A stretch of DNA of 32,000 nucleotides from an uncultured Verrucomicrobiota bacterium (GTDB lineage: Bacteria; Verrucomicrobiota; Kiritimatiellia; SS1-B-03-39; UBA6053): contig CAKZLZ010000178.1 of the NCBI GenBank assembly GCA_937127435.1, positions 1-32,000 of the forward strand, written 5' to 3'. The translations under genes and the position numbers were made by a program. The number at the start of each line of letters is the position of its first letter. Positions within the stretch are counted from its first letter, which is position 1. The notes beneath the pieces are model-generated. The model ran no database searches, had not been told where the DNA came from, and saw nothing but the letters and a program-made list of their open reading frames with translations. Below are positions 14,944-22,527 of the stretch, piece by piece.

Positions 14944-14987
14944 AAAAAGGCTTACGCCTTTTCCTCTCACAGGCAGGTATGCCTGTG
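14944..14987 (-). terminator. Two hairpins in the argG-dapA spacer, the second terminator-like
   Basis: On the transcribed minus strand, CACAGGCA-TACC-TGCCTGTG (14987-14968) is a perfect 8-bp stem placed directly after the argG stop codon. It is followed by AAAAGGC-GTAA-GCCTTTT (14962-14945), a stem with a GNRA-type loop that runs into TTTTT. The second has the form of a weak intrinsic terminator. Read-through to dapA is likely, since dapA has its own good ribosome site but no obvious promoter in the remaining bases. The hairpins could set relative arg and dap transcript levels or protect the upstream message from 3' decay. Confidence 0.55.
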
Positions 14988-16175
14988 TTACCTTTTAGCG
15001 CGCATGCGAAGACGCAGGGAGTTCAAACGAATGAACCCCTGAGCGTCGAACTGGTCATACACATCATCTTTTTCGAAAGTAGCCACATCTTCGTCATACA
15101 AAGAATTGGGTGAACGGCGTCCAACCACGGTAATATTTCCTTTGTACAATTTAATGCGGGCATCACCGGTGGTGTCCTTGGCCGCTTCGTCGATTGCCGC
15201 CTGCATCATCAGACGCTCCGGGGCAAACCAGTAGCCGTTGTATACCAGTTCCGCATACTTGGCGGCCATGCCGTCACGCATATGCAAGACTTCACGGTCC
15301 ATGGAAAGCTGTTCCACCGCTTCACGCGCTTTGTAGAGAATGGTACCGGCCGGGGTTTCGTACACCCCGCGGCTTTTCATGCCCACGTAACGGTTTTCCA
15401 CGATATCGATTCGGCCCACGCCGTGTTTTCCGGCAATGATATTCAGTTTGAGCATCAGGTCCAAAGGTGAAAGCGCTTCGCCATTCAGAGAAACCGCATC
15501 GCCTTTTTCAAATCCGATTACGATCTCTTCCGGTTCGTCCGGTGCATCCTCGGGATCCACCGTCAACATGAACATTTCTTTATCGGGGGCACGCCATGGA
15601 TCTTCCAATATGCCGCCTTCGAAGGAAATGTGAAGAAGGTTACGGTCCATTGAATAGGGTTTCTTGGCGGTCACCGGCACTTCAATGCCGCGGGACTCCG
15701 CGTATTCCATCAGATCGGTACGGGACTTGAATTTCCAGAAACGCCAGGGGGCAATCACTTCGATATTGGGATCCAGTGCATACGCCGTCAGCTCAAAACG
15801 GATCTGGTCGTTGCCTTTGCCGGTGGCCCCGTGGGCAATCGCGGTGGCACCATGCTCGTGTGCCACTTCCACCAAACGTTTGGCGATCAGCGGACGCGCA
15901 ATGGAGGTCCCCAACAAGTATCCGCTTTCATATACCGCATTTCCGCGGATCATCGGATACACAAAATCTTTCGCGAACTCGGCGCGGACGTCGTCCACAA
16001 TACATTTTACGGCACCGTGCTTAAGCGCTTTTTCTTCCATGCCGTCGAGTTCTTCCTGCTGGCCCACATCGGAAGCATAGCAGATCACGTCCGCATCGTA
16101 CTCTTCCTGCAGCCATTTCAGAATAATGGAGGTGTCGAGTCCTCCGGAATATGCCAATACAATTTTTTTCTTCAT
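14988..16175 (-). CDS. argG: Argininosuccinate synthase
   Basis: The protein has 395 residues, the standard size of bacterial type I ArgG. The ATP pyrophosphatase P-loop is [15 protein letters not shown] (8-22). Other conserved stretches include [56 protein letters not shown], and the C-terminal [28 protein letters not shown]. It joins citrulline and aspartate, using ATP, to argininosuccinate in arginine synthesis. An AGGA lies nine bases before the ATG. It follows argD by 35 bases. The next enzyme, argininosuccinate lyase (argH), is not in the window. Confidence 0.97.
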   Translation of the reverse strand: MKKKIVLAYSGGLDTSIILKWLQEEYDADVICYASDVGQQEELDGMEEKALKHGAVKCIVDDVRAEFAKDFVYPMIRGNAVYESGYLLGTSIARPLIAKRLVEVAHEHGATAIAHGATGKGNDQIRFELTAYALDPNIEVIAPWRFWKFKSRTDLMEYAESRGIEVPVTAKKPYSMDRNLLHISFEGGILEDPWRAPDKEMFMLTVDPEDAPDEPEEIVIGFEKGDAVSLNGEALSPLDLMLKLNIIAGKHGVGRIDIVENRYVGMKSRGVYETPAGTILYKAREAVEQLSMDREVLHMRDGMAAKYAELVYNGYWFAPERLMMQAAIDEAAKDTTGDARIKLYKGNITVVGRRSPNSLYDEDVATFEKDDVYDQFDAQGFIRLNSLRLRMRAKR

Positions 16176-16210
16176 GAGTATTTTTCCTAAGTTAAGAACA
16201 AATTAATAAT

Positions 16211-17410
16211 CTAAATTTTCCACGCCGCGCAGGCGTCGTTGATGATTTCCACCGCTTCCCGTACCTGATCCCGGGTCACATTCAGCGGAGGCAACATCCT
16301 GATCACATTACCCGCAGTACAAACGGTTAGCAAACCCCGTTCAGCAAGAAGTTCTTCCAGTGCTTTGGCCGGACGGTCGATCACCAGCCCCTGTAAGAGC
16401 CCTTGACCCCGCAAGGCAACGATAAAATCGTATTTTTCCACCAAAGGAGCCAATTCCGATTCCAACAGCGCACCCATTTCACTGGCGTGCAGACAAAGTT
16501 GCTCGTCTTTAAACACTTTTAACACTGTCCGCGCCATCGCGCAGGCCAGCGGTTGACCGCCAAAAGTGGTTCCGTGACTCCCCGGACCGAATACGTCCTG
16601 CAGTTTTTCACCTGTGACCACGGCCCCAATCGGAAATCCGCCCCCCAGGCCTTTGGCCAGGGAGATTGCATCCGGCTCAATATCATAGTGTTTATAGGCA
16701 AAACAACGACCCGTCCGCCCCACCCCGGTTTGAATTTCATCCAGGAGTAGAAGCAGGTTATTTTCTTTGCACCAATCCGCGAGGCCGTGCACAAAATCCT
16801 GATCAGCGGGAAGCACCCCGCCTTCCGCCTGCACCAATTCCAGCATTACCGCCACGGTTTTGTCGGTTTTACAGGCTTTTACCGAATCCAGATTGTTATA
16901 GTCTGCGTAGACAAACCCTTCCGGCAGCGGGGCAAAACCTTTCTGAATCTTGTCCTGACCGGTCGCGGTCAAAGTGGCCAAAGTCCGCCCATGAAAAGAA
17001 TTTTTCATGGTAATAATTTCGTGCCGGCCGGATTCAGAGCCCCATTTCCGGGCCAATTTAATCAATCCTTCGTTGGCTTCCGCCCCCGAATTACAAAACA
17101 GCACTTTGCCGCCCATGGTCATTTTCGACAGGGTTTCCGCCAGAAACGGGGCGTGCTCATTGTAATAAAGGTTGGACACATGAAAGAGTTTTTCCGACTG
17201 CTCTTTCAACGCCGCCACCATGGCCGGATGGCAATGGCCCAGCGCGGTCACCGCAATCCCGGACACAAAATCCAGATATTTTTTACCCTCGGAATCCCAG
17301 AGATAACTCCCTTCCCCTCGCACAAAAAGCTGCCCCGGTGCATAATTGGGCATGTGGTACCTCGCGTGGGTATCCACCACTAAAGCTTTGTTTGGAGTAG
17401 AATTTGTCAT
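16211..17410 (-). CDS. argD: Acetylornithine/succinyldiaminopimelate-type class III aminotransferase
   Basis: With the start at 17410 the protein has 399 residues. It is a PLP enzyme of the ArgD branch. The Schiff-base lysine is K253 in SLAKGLGGGFPIGA. LLLDEIQTGVGRTG (222-235) holds the aspartate that contacts the pyridine nitrogen, and CNSGAEANEGLIKLAR (106-121) binds the phosphate. It transfers an amino group from glutamate to N-acetylglutamate semialdehyde in arginine synthesis. ArgD enzymes can also act on N-succinyl-diaminopimelate, which would fit the dapA/dapB neighbours, but that is inference. The frame is open to an ATG at 17470, and neither start has a good Shine-Dalgarno. MTNSTPNKALVVDTHARYHM is the more family-like beginning. 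It heads the argD-argG-dapA-dapB-folK-yidD run. Confidence 0.92.
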   Translation of the reverse strand: MTNSTPNKALVVDTHARYHMPNYAPGQLFVRGEGSYLWDSEGKKYLDFVSGIAVTALGHCHPAMVAALKEQSEKLFHVSNLYYNEHAPFLAETLSKMTMGGKVLFCNSGAEANEGLIKLARKWGSESGRHEIITMKNSFHGRTLATLTATGQDKIQKGFAPLPEGFVYADYNNLDSVKACKTDKTVAVMLELVQAEGGVLPADQDFVHGLADWCKENNLLLLLDEIQTGVGRTGRCFAYKHYDIEPDAISLAKGLGGGFPIGAVVTGEKLQDVFGPGSHGTTFGGQPLACAMARTVLKVFKDEQLCLHASEMGALLESELAPLVEKYDFIVALRGQGLLQGLVIDRPAKALEELLAERGLLTVCTAGNVIRMLPPLNVTRDQVREAVEIINDACAAWKI

Positions 17411-17539
17411 GACATTTATAGGGGTTAAGGATGCGCCACTTACCACATCCAAACCCTTTAAGTCAATCATAGCCGGAAACTTAGAGCAATAAAACGCCCT
17501 CCCGAATACATGCGTTTATTTCCCCGGCCCATCTCCCGA

Positions 17540-17567
17540 AATATACCATAACAGCCTACCCCTTCAA
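17540..17567 (-). promoter_or_regulatory. Candidate sigma-70 promoter of the argD-argG-dapA-dapB operon
   Basis: On the minus strand TTGAAG (17567-17562) and TATATT (17545-17540) are separated by 16 bases and match the -35 and -10 consensus at about four and five of six positions. Transcription would start near 17533, leaving roughly 60-120 bases of leader depending on which argD start is used. The 325-base gap between the hydrolase stop (17736) and argD (17410) otherwise shows no convincing gene. I see no clear arginine operator in it. Confidence 0.4.
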
Positions 17568-17735
17568 CCCAAGGGACGAATGACCCGGGTCGAATGCCAA
17601 ATTCCATAGCTTTCTTCCTTTCTCTTGATCCTCATTGCGGGAACGGGGATAGGGATTTGGTGGCGGCGCTGAATTTTTTCGGCATAAAAAATCCACAGCA
17701 AATGCGGACAGGATGTCGCGGACCGCCCATTTCCA

Positions 17736-19454
17736 TCATGGTTTTTCGATGATATAGACCGGTTCCTCACCGGCGGAAATCTGTACCCATCCGTCTTTTG
17801 ACCGCAACGGATCGGAACGACGATTATAAAAATCGCGCAGCTCCACTTCTTCTCCGTGCACCGGCACCCTGATTTCAAGGGGCATCTGCCAGTCCTGCCA
17901 ATGCTTGGACCGTCCGGTTTTTTTGTCTCGTTCATAAGCCCACACGCAGATCAAGCCCGGACCTTCCGCCGCACCCAGGCGAATCGCGACCGCCTGATGC
18001 GTTCCGGCATCTTCAGGGAGAAGTACCGCATCCAGACGCTGCACCTGCCGGTAATCCACCTCTTTCATCAATGAACCCAGCACCCCGAAAGCCACCCAGG
18101 GCAATGAAGGAGCATCGTCGATGATGTATTCATGCAGGGTGTAGGCAATGGTTTTCTCCACCCCTTCACTCATCAGCAACAGGGTCCCGCCCACATAGCC
18201 GGCCGCCGCCCGGCGTTCACTCACCGGACGCCACCCCGGCCCCAACAGCCAGGGTTGGGCGGGGTCGAAAACAGGATTCGCCTCCGCCCGGTGGTTGAGC
18301 GTTTGCTGGGAAACCAGTTTGCCCTCTTCCCGCGCACAGATACTGATGCCACTTTCCGAATTCCATACCGGGATTTTGCCCCAGTCCCCGGCGGGGATCA
18401 CCTTACGGAAATTTTCCACTTTCTGATGCAGATTGCTGATCGGGGTTTGCGGATCAAAACACATGAGCTCTTCATACCAATGGCCGCTCACACCGTCCAC
18501 CACCTCGAGCAGCCCCGCCTGCATCAACCCTTCCAAATAACGGAAATGGCTGCCGGCACTGAGCTGCACCCCGAAAACCCGGGGAGGATGCGGTTGAGCT
18601 TGCGCGGCCTGCTTATACACCCGGGCAACCTCCACCATTTGCGCATGGGTGCCCAGCCAGCGCACAGGCGTATTGGGTTCGTTCCAGACTTCGAGCACCG
18701 CCAGCGTATCCGATGCATCGCCGTAGCGGGCAAACAAAGCATCCAGGTAACGGCGCAGATGCACCAGATCATCCGGCGGATAGGCGGTCGCATTCGGCAC
18801 CCAGGGCAACCCGTCCACCCGCTCGGGCGCAACCGTCCAGGCCGGTGTGGAATCATTGGCGAGCACCAGACGTCCCCCGATCTCTTTTACCGCCCCGAAA
18901 GCTTTGTCTAATTTATCCCAGCGATACTCCCCGTCCGCAGGATTGTCATAGGCCCACATGCTGAAGGTACGGTACCATTTAAACCCGGGGAGCGCGCGGG
19001 GATCCTGTGAGGTAATATGAATTCCCAAGGGCCAGTCGTCGTCGAGGGTCTTTGCCAGGGGCGCCGGCGCATAGGCGTAGGTATGCAGGTTAGACAGCGG
19101 ATGACTTATGCCGTCTTCGCCCTGCAGGGTGACCTGCAATTTGAATACGCCGTAGGGATGCGAGGGATCCGGAGGAATTTGCAGCCGAAGTTCGTCCCCG
19201 GCTTCCACCCTTACCGGCAGTTGGGTCACCCGAAGTGTTTCACTGAGCAGGTCCCGGCGTTCAATCTCGAGTTGCCCGGTCCAGGGCCGTTCTGCACGCT
19301 GGGTCAGCACCAGGTTGGGCGTCGGTGACTGGATCCAGGCATTCATCGGAACCGCCTCCCGCCAACTGAGCACCGGCAATCCGTCTTCCGCCTCTGCGCC
19401 GGAACGGCAAAACAACAATCCGGTGATCAGCAACCGTATCCATCTTTTTTTCAT
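17736..19454 (-). CDS. Secreted clan GH-A-like glycoside hydrolase (GH39-like)
   Basis: Starting at 19454 the protein has 572 residues. A signal peptide is visible at 1-22 (MKKRWIRLLITGLLFCRSGA), so it is exported. Residues about 30-130 look like a beta-sandwich. A TIM-barrel hydrolase domain follows with the acid/base glutamate E259 in LEVWNEPNTP and a likely nucleophile E367 in PVWNSESGI, the two-glutamate arrangement of clan GH-A. SGHWYEE (323-329) between them is also typical. The C-terminal part (about 470-572) looks like a second beta domain. Family assignment (GH39, GH5 or an unassigned relative) and substrate are open. The frame is open upstream to 19544, but that would bury the signal peptide. 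It lies downstream of the PEP-CTERM gene, from which a terminator-like hairpin separates it. Confidence 0.78.
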   Translation of the reverse strand: MKKRWIRLLITGLLFCRSGAEAEDGLPVLSWREAVPMNAWIQSPTPNLVLTQRAERPWTGQLEIERRDLLSETLRVTQLPVRVEAGDELRLQIPPDPSHPYGVFKLQVTLQGEDGISHPLSNLHTYAYAPAPLAKTLDDDWPLGIHITSQDPRALPGFKWYRTFSMWAYDNPADGEYRWDKLDKAFGAVKEIGGRLVLANDSTPAWTVAPERVDGLPWVPNATAYPPDDLVHLRRYLDALFARYGDASDTLAVLEVWNEPNTPVRWLGTHAQMVEVARVYKQAAQAQPHPPRVFGVQLSAGSHFRYLEGLMQAGLLEVVDGVSGHWYEELMCFDPQTPISNLHQKVENFRKVIPAGDWGKIPVWNSESGISICAREEGKLVSQQTLNHRAEANPVFDPAQPWLLGPGWRPVSERRAAAGYVGGTLLLMSEGVEKTIAYTLHEYIIDDAPSLPWVAFGVLGSLMKEVDYRQVQRLDAVLLPEDAGTHQAVAIRLGAAEGPGLICVWAYERDKKTGRSKHWQDWQMPLEIRVPVHGEEVELRDFYNRRSDPLRSKDGWVQISAGEEPVYIIEKP

Positions 19455-19542
19455 ATCCGCACCGTGGATTCTTTTCCCCGGCTTGCAAAGCAATAAAAGG
19501 GCAGGTTTTTCAAGACGCGGAAATCTATCTGTTTTCACCATC

Positions 19543-19572
19543 AAAAATGGACGTCAAGCGTTGGGCTTGACG
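19543..19572 (-). terminator. Probable intrinsic terminator of the PEP-CTERM gene
   Basis: On the minus strand CGTCAAGC-CCAAC-GCTTGACG (19572-19552) is a perfect 8-bp stem with a five-base loop, followed shortly by TTTTT (19547-19543). It lies about 108 bases behind the PEP-CTERM stop and about 90 bases before the next gene. This is the arrangement expected of an intrinsic terminator, although the T-run is separated from the stem by four bases. Confidence 0.5.
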
Positions 19573-19679
19573 CACAAAGGTCTCTTTGCGGGATGGCCCC
19601 CGCTTAAAAAACCGCCCCTTCAAGGAAGGTATAAACTGCGCGGAGGCGTCAGAAATGTGGCCGGCCCCGGTCCTGCCAC

Positions 19680-20390
19680 TCAGGAGCGGCGACGGCACAT
19701 AAGACCAAAAGCCGTAATACTTCCGAGCAACAGCATAAAGGTGCCGGGCTCGGGAATCACCGTACCGGTCAGAACCACGTTGTCCAAACGATTCGCCACC
19801 CCGGATGTCGTAATGGTATCAGCAAAACGGAATTGAAAAGTAATCGTAGATATATCAGCCATTCCGCTTAAGTCCAATGAACCGGGACTGGAAGAAAAAG
19901 TGGTTACCGAATAGGGAATCGTATGCGTGTCCGTGAATAATACGGGATTGCCGGTCCCAAACCCTCCCACACTGGATTGAACGTATATCGTAGCATTATA
20001 TGCAGGATTGTTACTTAAGTTCGACCCCCCGAAATCAAAATCCAGAGACGTCAGATTCAACAAATCTCCCGGAGAGGTCGCTGAGATTGTAAAAGAAAAA
20101 TAGTCATCATCCGCAAGGGCGGCGGCTTCAGTCGAACCGGTGGAGTCCGTTCGTAAATAGGCATTGCCAGAGGTGGAAAATCCGATGTCCGTACTGCTCC
20201 CGCCTCCTTCGTCACCTCCATTCGCGTACGTAAAATTTTGGGTCGTGACCCCGCTTCCGGAAAGGGAAGGTACAGGCGAGGCGGCGATGAAATCATATTT
20301 CACCAGGATATCCGCTCCTGCATTGCAGGCAAAGCCAAGGAGAAAGACCGGGATGATAGATCCAAGAAAAGTAGTATGAAAATTTTTCAT
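19680..20390 (-). CDS. PEP-CTERM sorting domain-containing exported protein
   Basis: The protein has 236 residues. The N-terminus (MKNFHTTFLGSIIPVFLLGF, then ACNAGA) is a signal peptide with cleavage probably near residue 26. The mature part is rich in Ser, Thr, Gly and Asp and looks like an all-beta domain. The C-terminus is a classic PEP-CTERM tail: VIPEPGTFMLLLGSITAFG followed by LMCRRRS, that is PEP motif, hydrophobic helix and basic end. Such proteins are processed by an exosortase and attached at the cell surface or in extracellular polysaccharide. No exosortase is in this window. The mature domain has no function I recognise. The gene is divergent from the LacI regulator across 98 bases and may be co-regulated with it. 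The ATG has no clear Shine-Dalgarno. Confidence 0.88.
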   Translation of the reverse strand: MKNFHTTFLGSIIPVFLLGFACNAGADILVKYDFIAASPVPSLSGSGVTTQNFTYANGGDEGGGSSTDIGFSTSGNAYLRTDSTGSTEAAALADDDYFSFTISATSPGDLLNLTSLDFDFGGSNLSNNPAYNATIYVQSSVGGFGTGNPVLFTDTHTIPYSVTTFSSSPGSLDLSGMADISTITFQFRFADTITTSGVANRLDNVVLTGTVIPEPGTFMLLLGSITAFGLMCRRRS

Positions 20391-20452
20391 AAGATTCAGC
20401 AGAGTTGGAGTTATGAGTCACAGAACGAAATAAATATAAACGTGAAGCGTAT

Positions 20453-20488
20453 TGACAAACCAGATAAAAAAGCCGTTACAGTAACGGC
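20453..20488 (+). promoter_or_regulatory. lacI-type promoter with a perfect 17-bp palindrome abutting the start codon
   Basis: TTGACA (20453-20458) is a perfect -35 box. The best -10 at the correct distance is TACAGT (20477-20482, 18-base spacer). It lies inside the perfect palindrome GCCGTTAC-A-GTAACGGC (20472-20488), whose last base touches the ATG at 20489. Transcription would begin at or next to the ATG, so the message would be leaderless, which fits the absence of a Shine-Dalgarno. The palindrome is a natural candidate for self-repression by the LacI protein, and could also affect the divergent PEP-CTERM gene. Confidence 0.6.
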
Positions 20489-21493
20489 ATGCCCCGCGTT
20501 TCTTTACAAATGATTGCCCATGCTGCCGGTGTCTCGCGCATGACCGTATCCCGTGCCCTGCGGGGGGCGGCGGAAGTATCACCCAAAACCGCTGAAAAAA
20601 TTCAAAAGCTTGCCGATGAAATGGGGTATGTAAAAGATCCGGCCATCAGTCAGATGATGCAATCTTTTCGTTCTCAGGAAAAACCGGTCTACCTGGAGAC
20701 CCTGGGTTTTGTGATTACCCATCCGGAATGGATCCCGGAGCAGCAGATTGAAACGGCCAAGGTCACGGCGGAGACCTTGGGCTACCGGATGGACATCATT
20801 TATTCCTGGGAGCATGGTTCCCCGAAGGCCGTCGCGCGGGTACTCAAAGCCCGGGGAATCCGAGGCGTGCTGCTGGCGCCAAATGCCAGCAGTGATTACC
20901 CTTCTTATGATTTACCCACAGACCAATTGACCACCGTGCTGCTGGGAAGCTCTTTGGTAAATCAAGGTCTCCCGCGGGTGAAGCTGGACTACTATCAAGC
21001 GGTCAGCACCCTGCTGGATGAATGTTTTAAACGCGGATATAAGCGCGTCGGTTTATGTGTGGACCGCTCACTGAACGAACGGACAAACCGCGCGTTTTCC
21101 GCCGCCTTCCGGGTGGCGGACCATTCCCGGGGAATCTCATGGGCTGAACGGGGGTTCTATACCTTTGAACGATATGTGGATCCCGGCTGGAAAACATGGT
21201 TCGAAGACCTGAAACCGGACGCCGTGATCCTGGGGCAAGGAAATCAATATGATCAAATCCGACCCTATCTGAATGAAATCCATACGGAGGTTGCGGCCGC
21301 CTCCATCGATCCGGAATTTGGACCTGAAACCTTGGCAGGCATGATGAACAATTCGAGTGAAGTGGCCAGTACCGCGGTGAGGGTTTTAGTGAGTTGGGTA
21401 CGAAGCAGGCGGTATGGACATGACCCGCTGGCCTCCACCATCATGATCCCCGGCACCTGGCGGGAGGGAACCAGCCTGCCTTATCGGCAGTGA
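20489..21493 (+). CDS. LacI-family transcriptional regulator
   Basis: The protein has 334 residues. The N-terminal HTH is canonical: VSLQMIAHAAGVSRMTVSRA followed by LRG (4-26). The hinge region SPKTAEKIQKLADEMGYVKD follows. The C-terminal two-lobed sugar-binding-like domain (about 60-334) is recognisable but divergent from the RbsB-type consensus, as in many Verrucomicrobiota LacI proteins. It has LGFVITHPEWIPEQ in the first strand region, RGIRGVLLAP, and CFKRGYKRVGLCVDRS in the second lobe. The ligand is probably a sugar or a glycan fragment but is unknown. The ATG at 20489 is the natural family start, and it is preceded immediately by a perfect palindrome. It is divergent from the PEP-CTERM gene and convergent, seven bases apart, with the AraC regulator. 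Confidence 0.93.
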   Translation: MPRVSLQMIAHAAGVSRMTVSRALRGAAEVSPKTAEKIQKLADEMGYVKDPAISQMMQSFRSQEKPVYLETLGFVITHPEWIPEQQIETAKVTAETLGYRMDIIYSWEHGSPKAVARVLKARGIRGVLLAPNASSDYPSYDLPTDQLTTVLLGSSLVNQGLPRVKLDYYQAVSTLLDECFKRGYKRVGLCVDRSLNERTNRAFSAAFRVADHSRGISWAERGFYTFERYVDPGWKTWFEDLKPDAVILGQGNQYDQIRPYLNEIHTEVAAASIDPEFGPETLAGMMNNSSEVASTAVRVLVSWVRSRRYGHDPLASTIMIPGTWREGTSLPYRQ

Positions 21494-21500
21494 ACCTGAA

Positions 21501-22355
21501 TCACTGCGAATCTTTCAGCCGGGCCTTCGCCCGCATCGCCGAAGGTGACTGGCCCATGTGTTTCTTAAAAAATGCCGAGAAGCCCAGCGGATCCGGATAG
21601 CCGACCCGCCCGGCAATTTCCCCAATGGGTAAATCCGTTTGGCAGATAAGGTCAATCGCCTCATTTTTCCGCAAGCTCAAAAGCCACTGCATGGGCGACT
21701 CCCCCGTCGCCTGTTTAAATATCCGAAAAAAATGACGCTGACTTCCACCACAGATTGCAACCAAATCATCCAGCGTAATTTTCTCGTCGAAATGCGCGGA
21801 CATGTAAGCCATCGCTTTCTGAACCGTCGGCGGGTGGGTTGCAATTCTGGACAGGGAGGCCTCAAGAATTAAGCGGTAGAGCAATATCGAGAGCTGCTGA
21901 TCCAAGTCCTTATCAGCGGTGACAACCCTCCGCCGGATTTCGCGGAAAACCGCCTGGACTTTGGCCGGATGCTCAAAACAGATCACCTGCGGTTTATCCA
22001 GCCCCACCGAAAGCAGAATCGAATTGATGCAGGCCGAGCGTATTTTCACAAAGCGTTTGTGTACATATCCCGCCGGTCCTACGGCATAGTCATGGGGCAA
22101 CGCGCGATGGAGAATAAACATCTCGCCCGCTTCGGCCTGATATTCAGTTCCGTTTTCGCGGTAAATCATATTTCCGCTAACGATAAATTCAAACACCGTA
22201 ATATCCGAAAAATGGCACTTCAGGGTCGCGTTTTCGATGCCCCGATCGTGCCCGTATCCCGCGAGGGAAAACGGAAAATTCTGCCCGTTTTCAGGCGGGG
22301 GAAGGTCCAGATACACGCCCTTTTCTAATTGGGATTTTATTTTGGAGATGCTCAC
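21501..22355 (-). CDS. AraC-family transcriptional regulator with cupin-like sensor domain
   Basis: The protein has 284 residues. The N-terminal half (about 30-165) is an AraC-type beta-barrel sensor: FEFIVSGNMIYRENGTEYQA, EAGEMFILHRALPHDYAVGP. The C-terminal half carries the double HTH: VQKAMAYMSAHFDEKITLDD, then LVAICGGSQRHFFRIFKQAT, GESPMQWLLSLR, and the second helix-turn-helix IGEIAGRVGYPDPLGFSAFF with KKHMGQSPSAMR. AraC members with this build usually activate carbohydrate genes on binding a sugar. The start is GTG at 22355. It is divergent from the four-gene propeller operon with 172 bases between, so it is the most likely regulator of that operon. The inducer is unknown. Confidence 0.92.
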   Translation of the reverse strand: MSISKIKSQLEKGVYLDLPPPENGQNFPFSLAGYGHDRGIENATLKCHFSDITVFEFIVSGNMIYRENGTEYQAEAGEMFILHRALPHDYAVGPAGYVHKRFVKIRSACINSILLSVGLDKPQVICFEHPAKVQAVFREIRRRVVTADKDLDQQLSILLYRLILEASLSRIATHPPTVQKAMAYMSAHFDEKITLDDLVAICGGSQRHFFRIFKQATGESPMQWLLSLRKNEAIDLICQTDLPIGEIAGRVGYPDPLGFSAFFKKHMGQSPSAMRAKARLKDSQ

Positions 22356-22527
22356 AGTCCGTTTCTAACACGTCCCCGAAACAAATTACAAGCGGTGATT
22401 CCGGGGGATGTACCGCAAAGGGCATAATGTAAAATACCGCCAACCTAAAGCCTATAGACAACCAGCGCTTCTTCACGGTATGGTTTGCCCACACGCACTA
22501 GAAAACCATGAATCCAATGAGATCACT
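22356..22527 (+). promoter_or_regulatory. Divergent control region between the AraC regulator and the propeller operon
   Basis: CATAAT (22423-22428) is a good -10 candidate for the plus-strand operon, but no fitting -35 box is visible, as expected for an activator-dependent promoter. It is flanked by ACCGC at 22412-22416 and 22436-22440 in similar context (GTACCGCAAA and ATACCGCCAA, 24 bases apart), with an inverted GCGGT at 22392-22396. These are possible AraC half-sites, suggested by position and repetition only. Confidence 0.3.

Noticed and set aside
17564..17935. 123-codon minus-strand frame after the glycoside hydrolase
   Set aside because: Half of it overlaps the hydrolase C-terminus in another frame and the rest is basic, low-information sequence without a ribosome site.
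18132..18911. 259-codon open frame on the plus strand
   Set aside because: It is antisense to the glycoside hydrolase barrel, including its catalytic NEP region, and shows no protein-like pattern.
17535..19454. LLFC in the hydrolase leader as a lipoprotein lipobox
   Set aside because: The residue before Cys is Phe, not Gly/Ala/Ser, and a normal signal-peptidase site (GAEA) follows.
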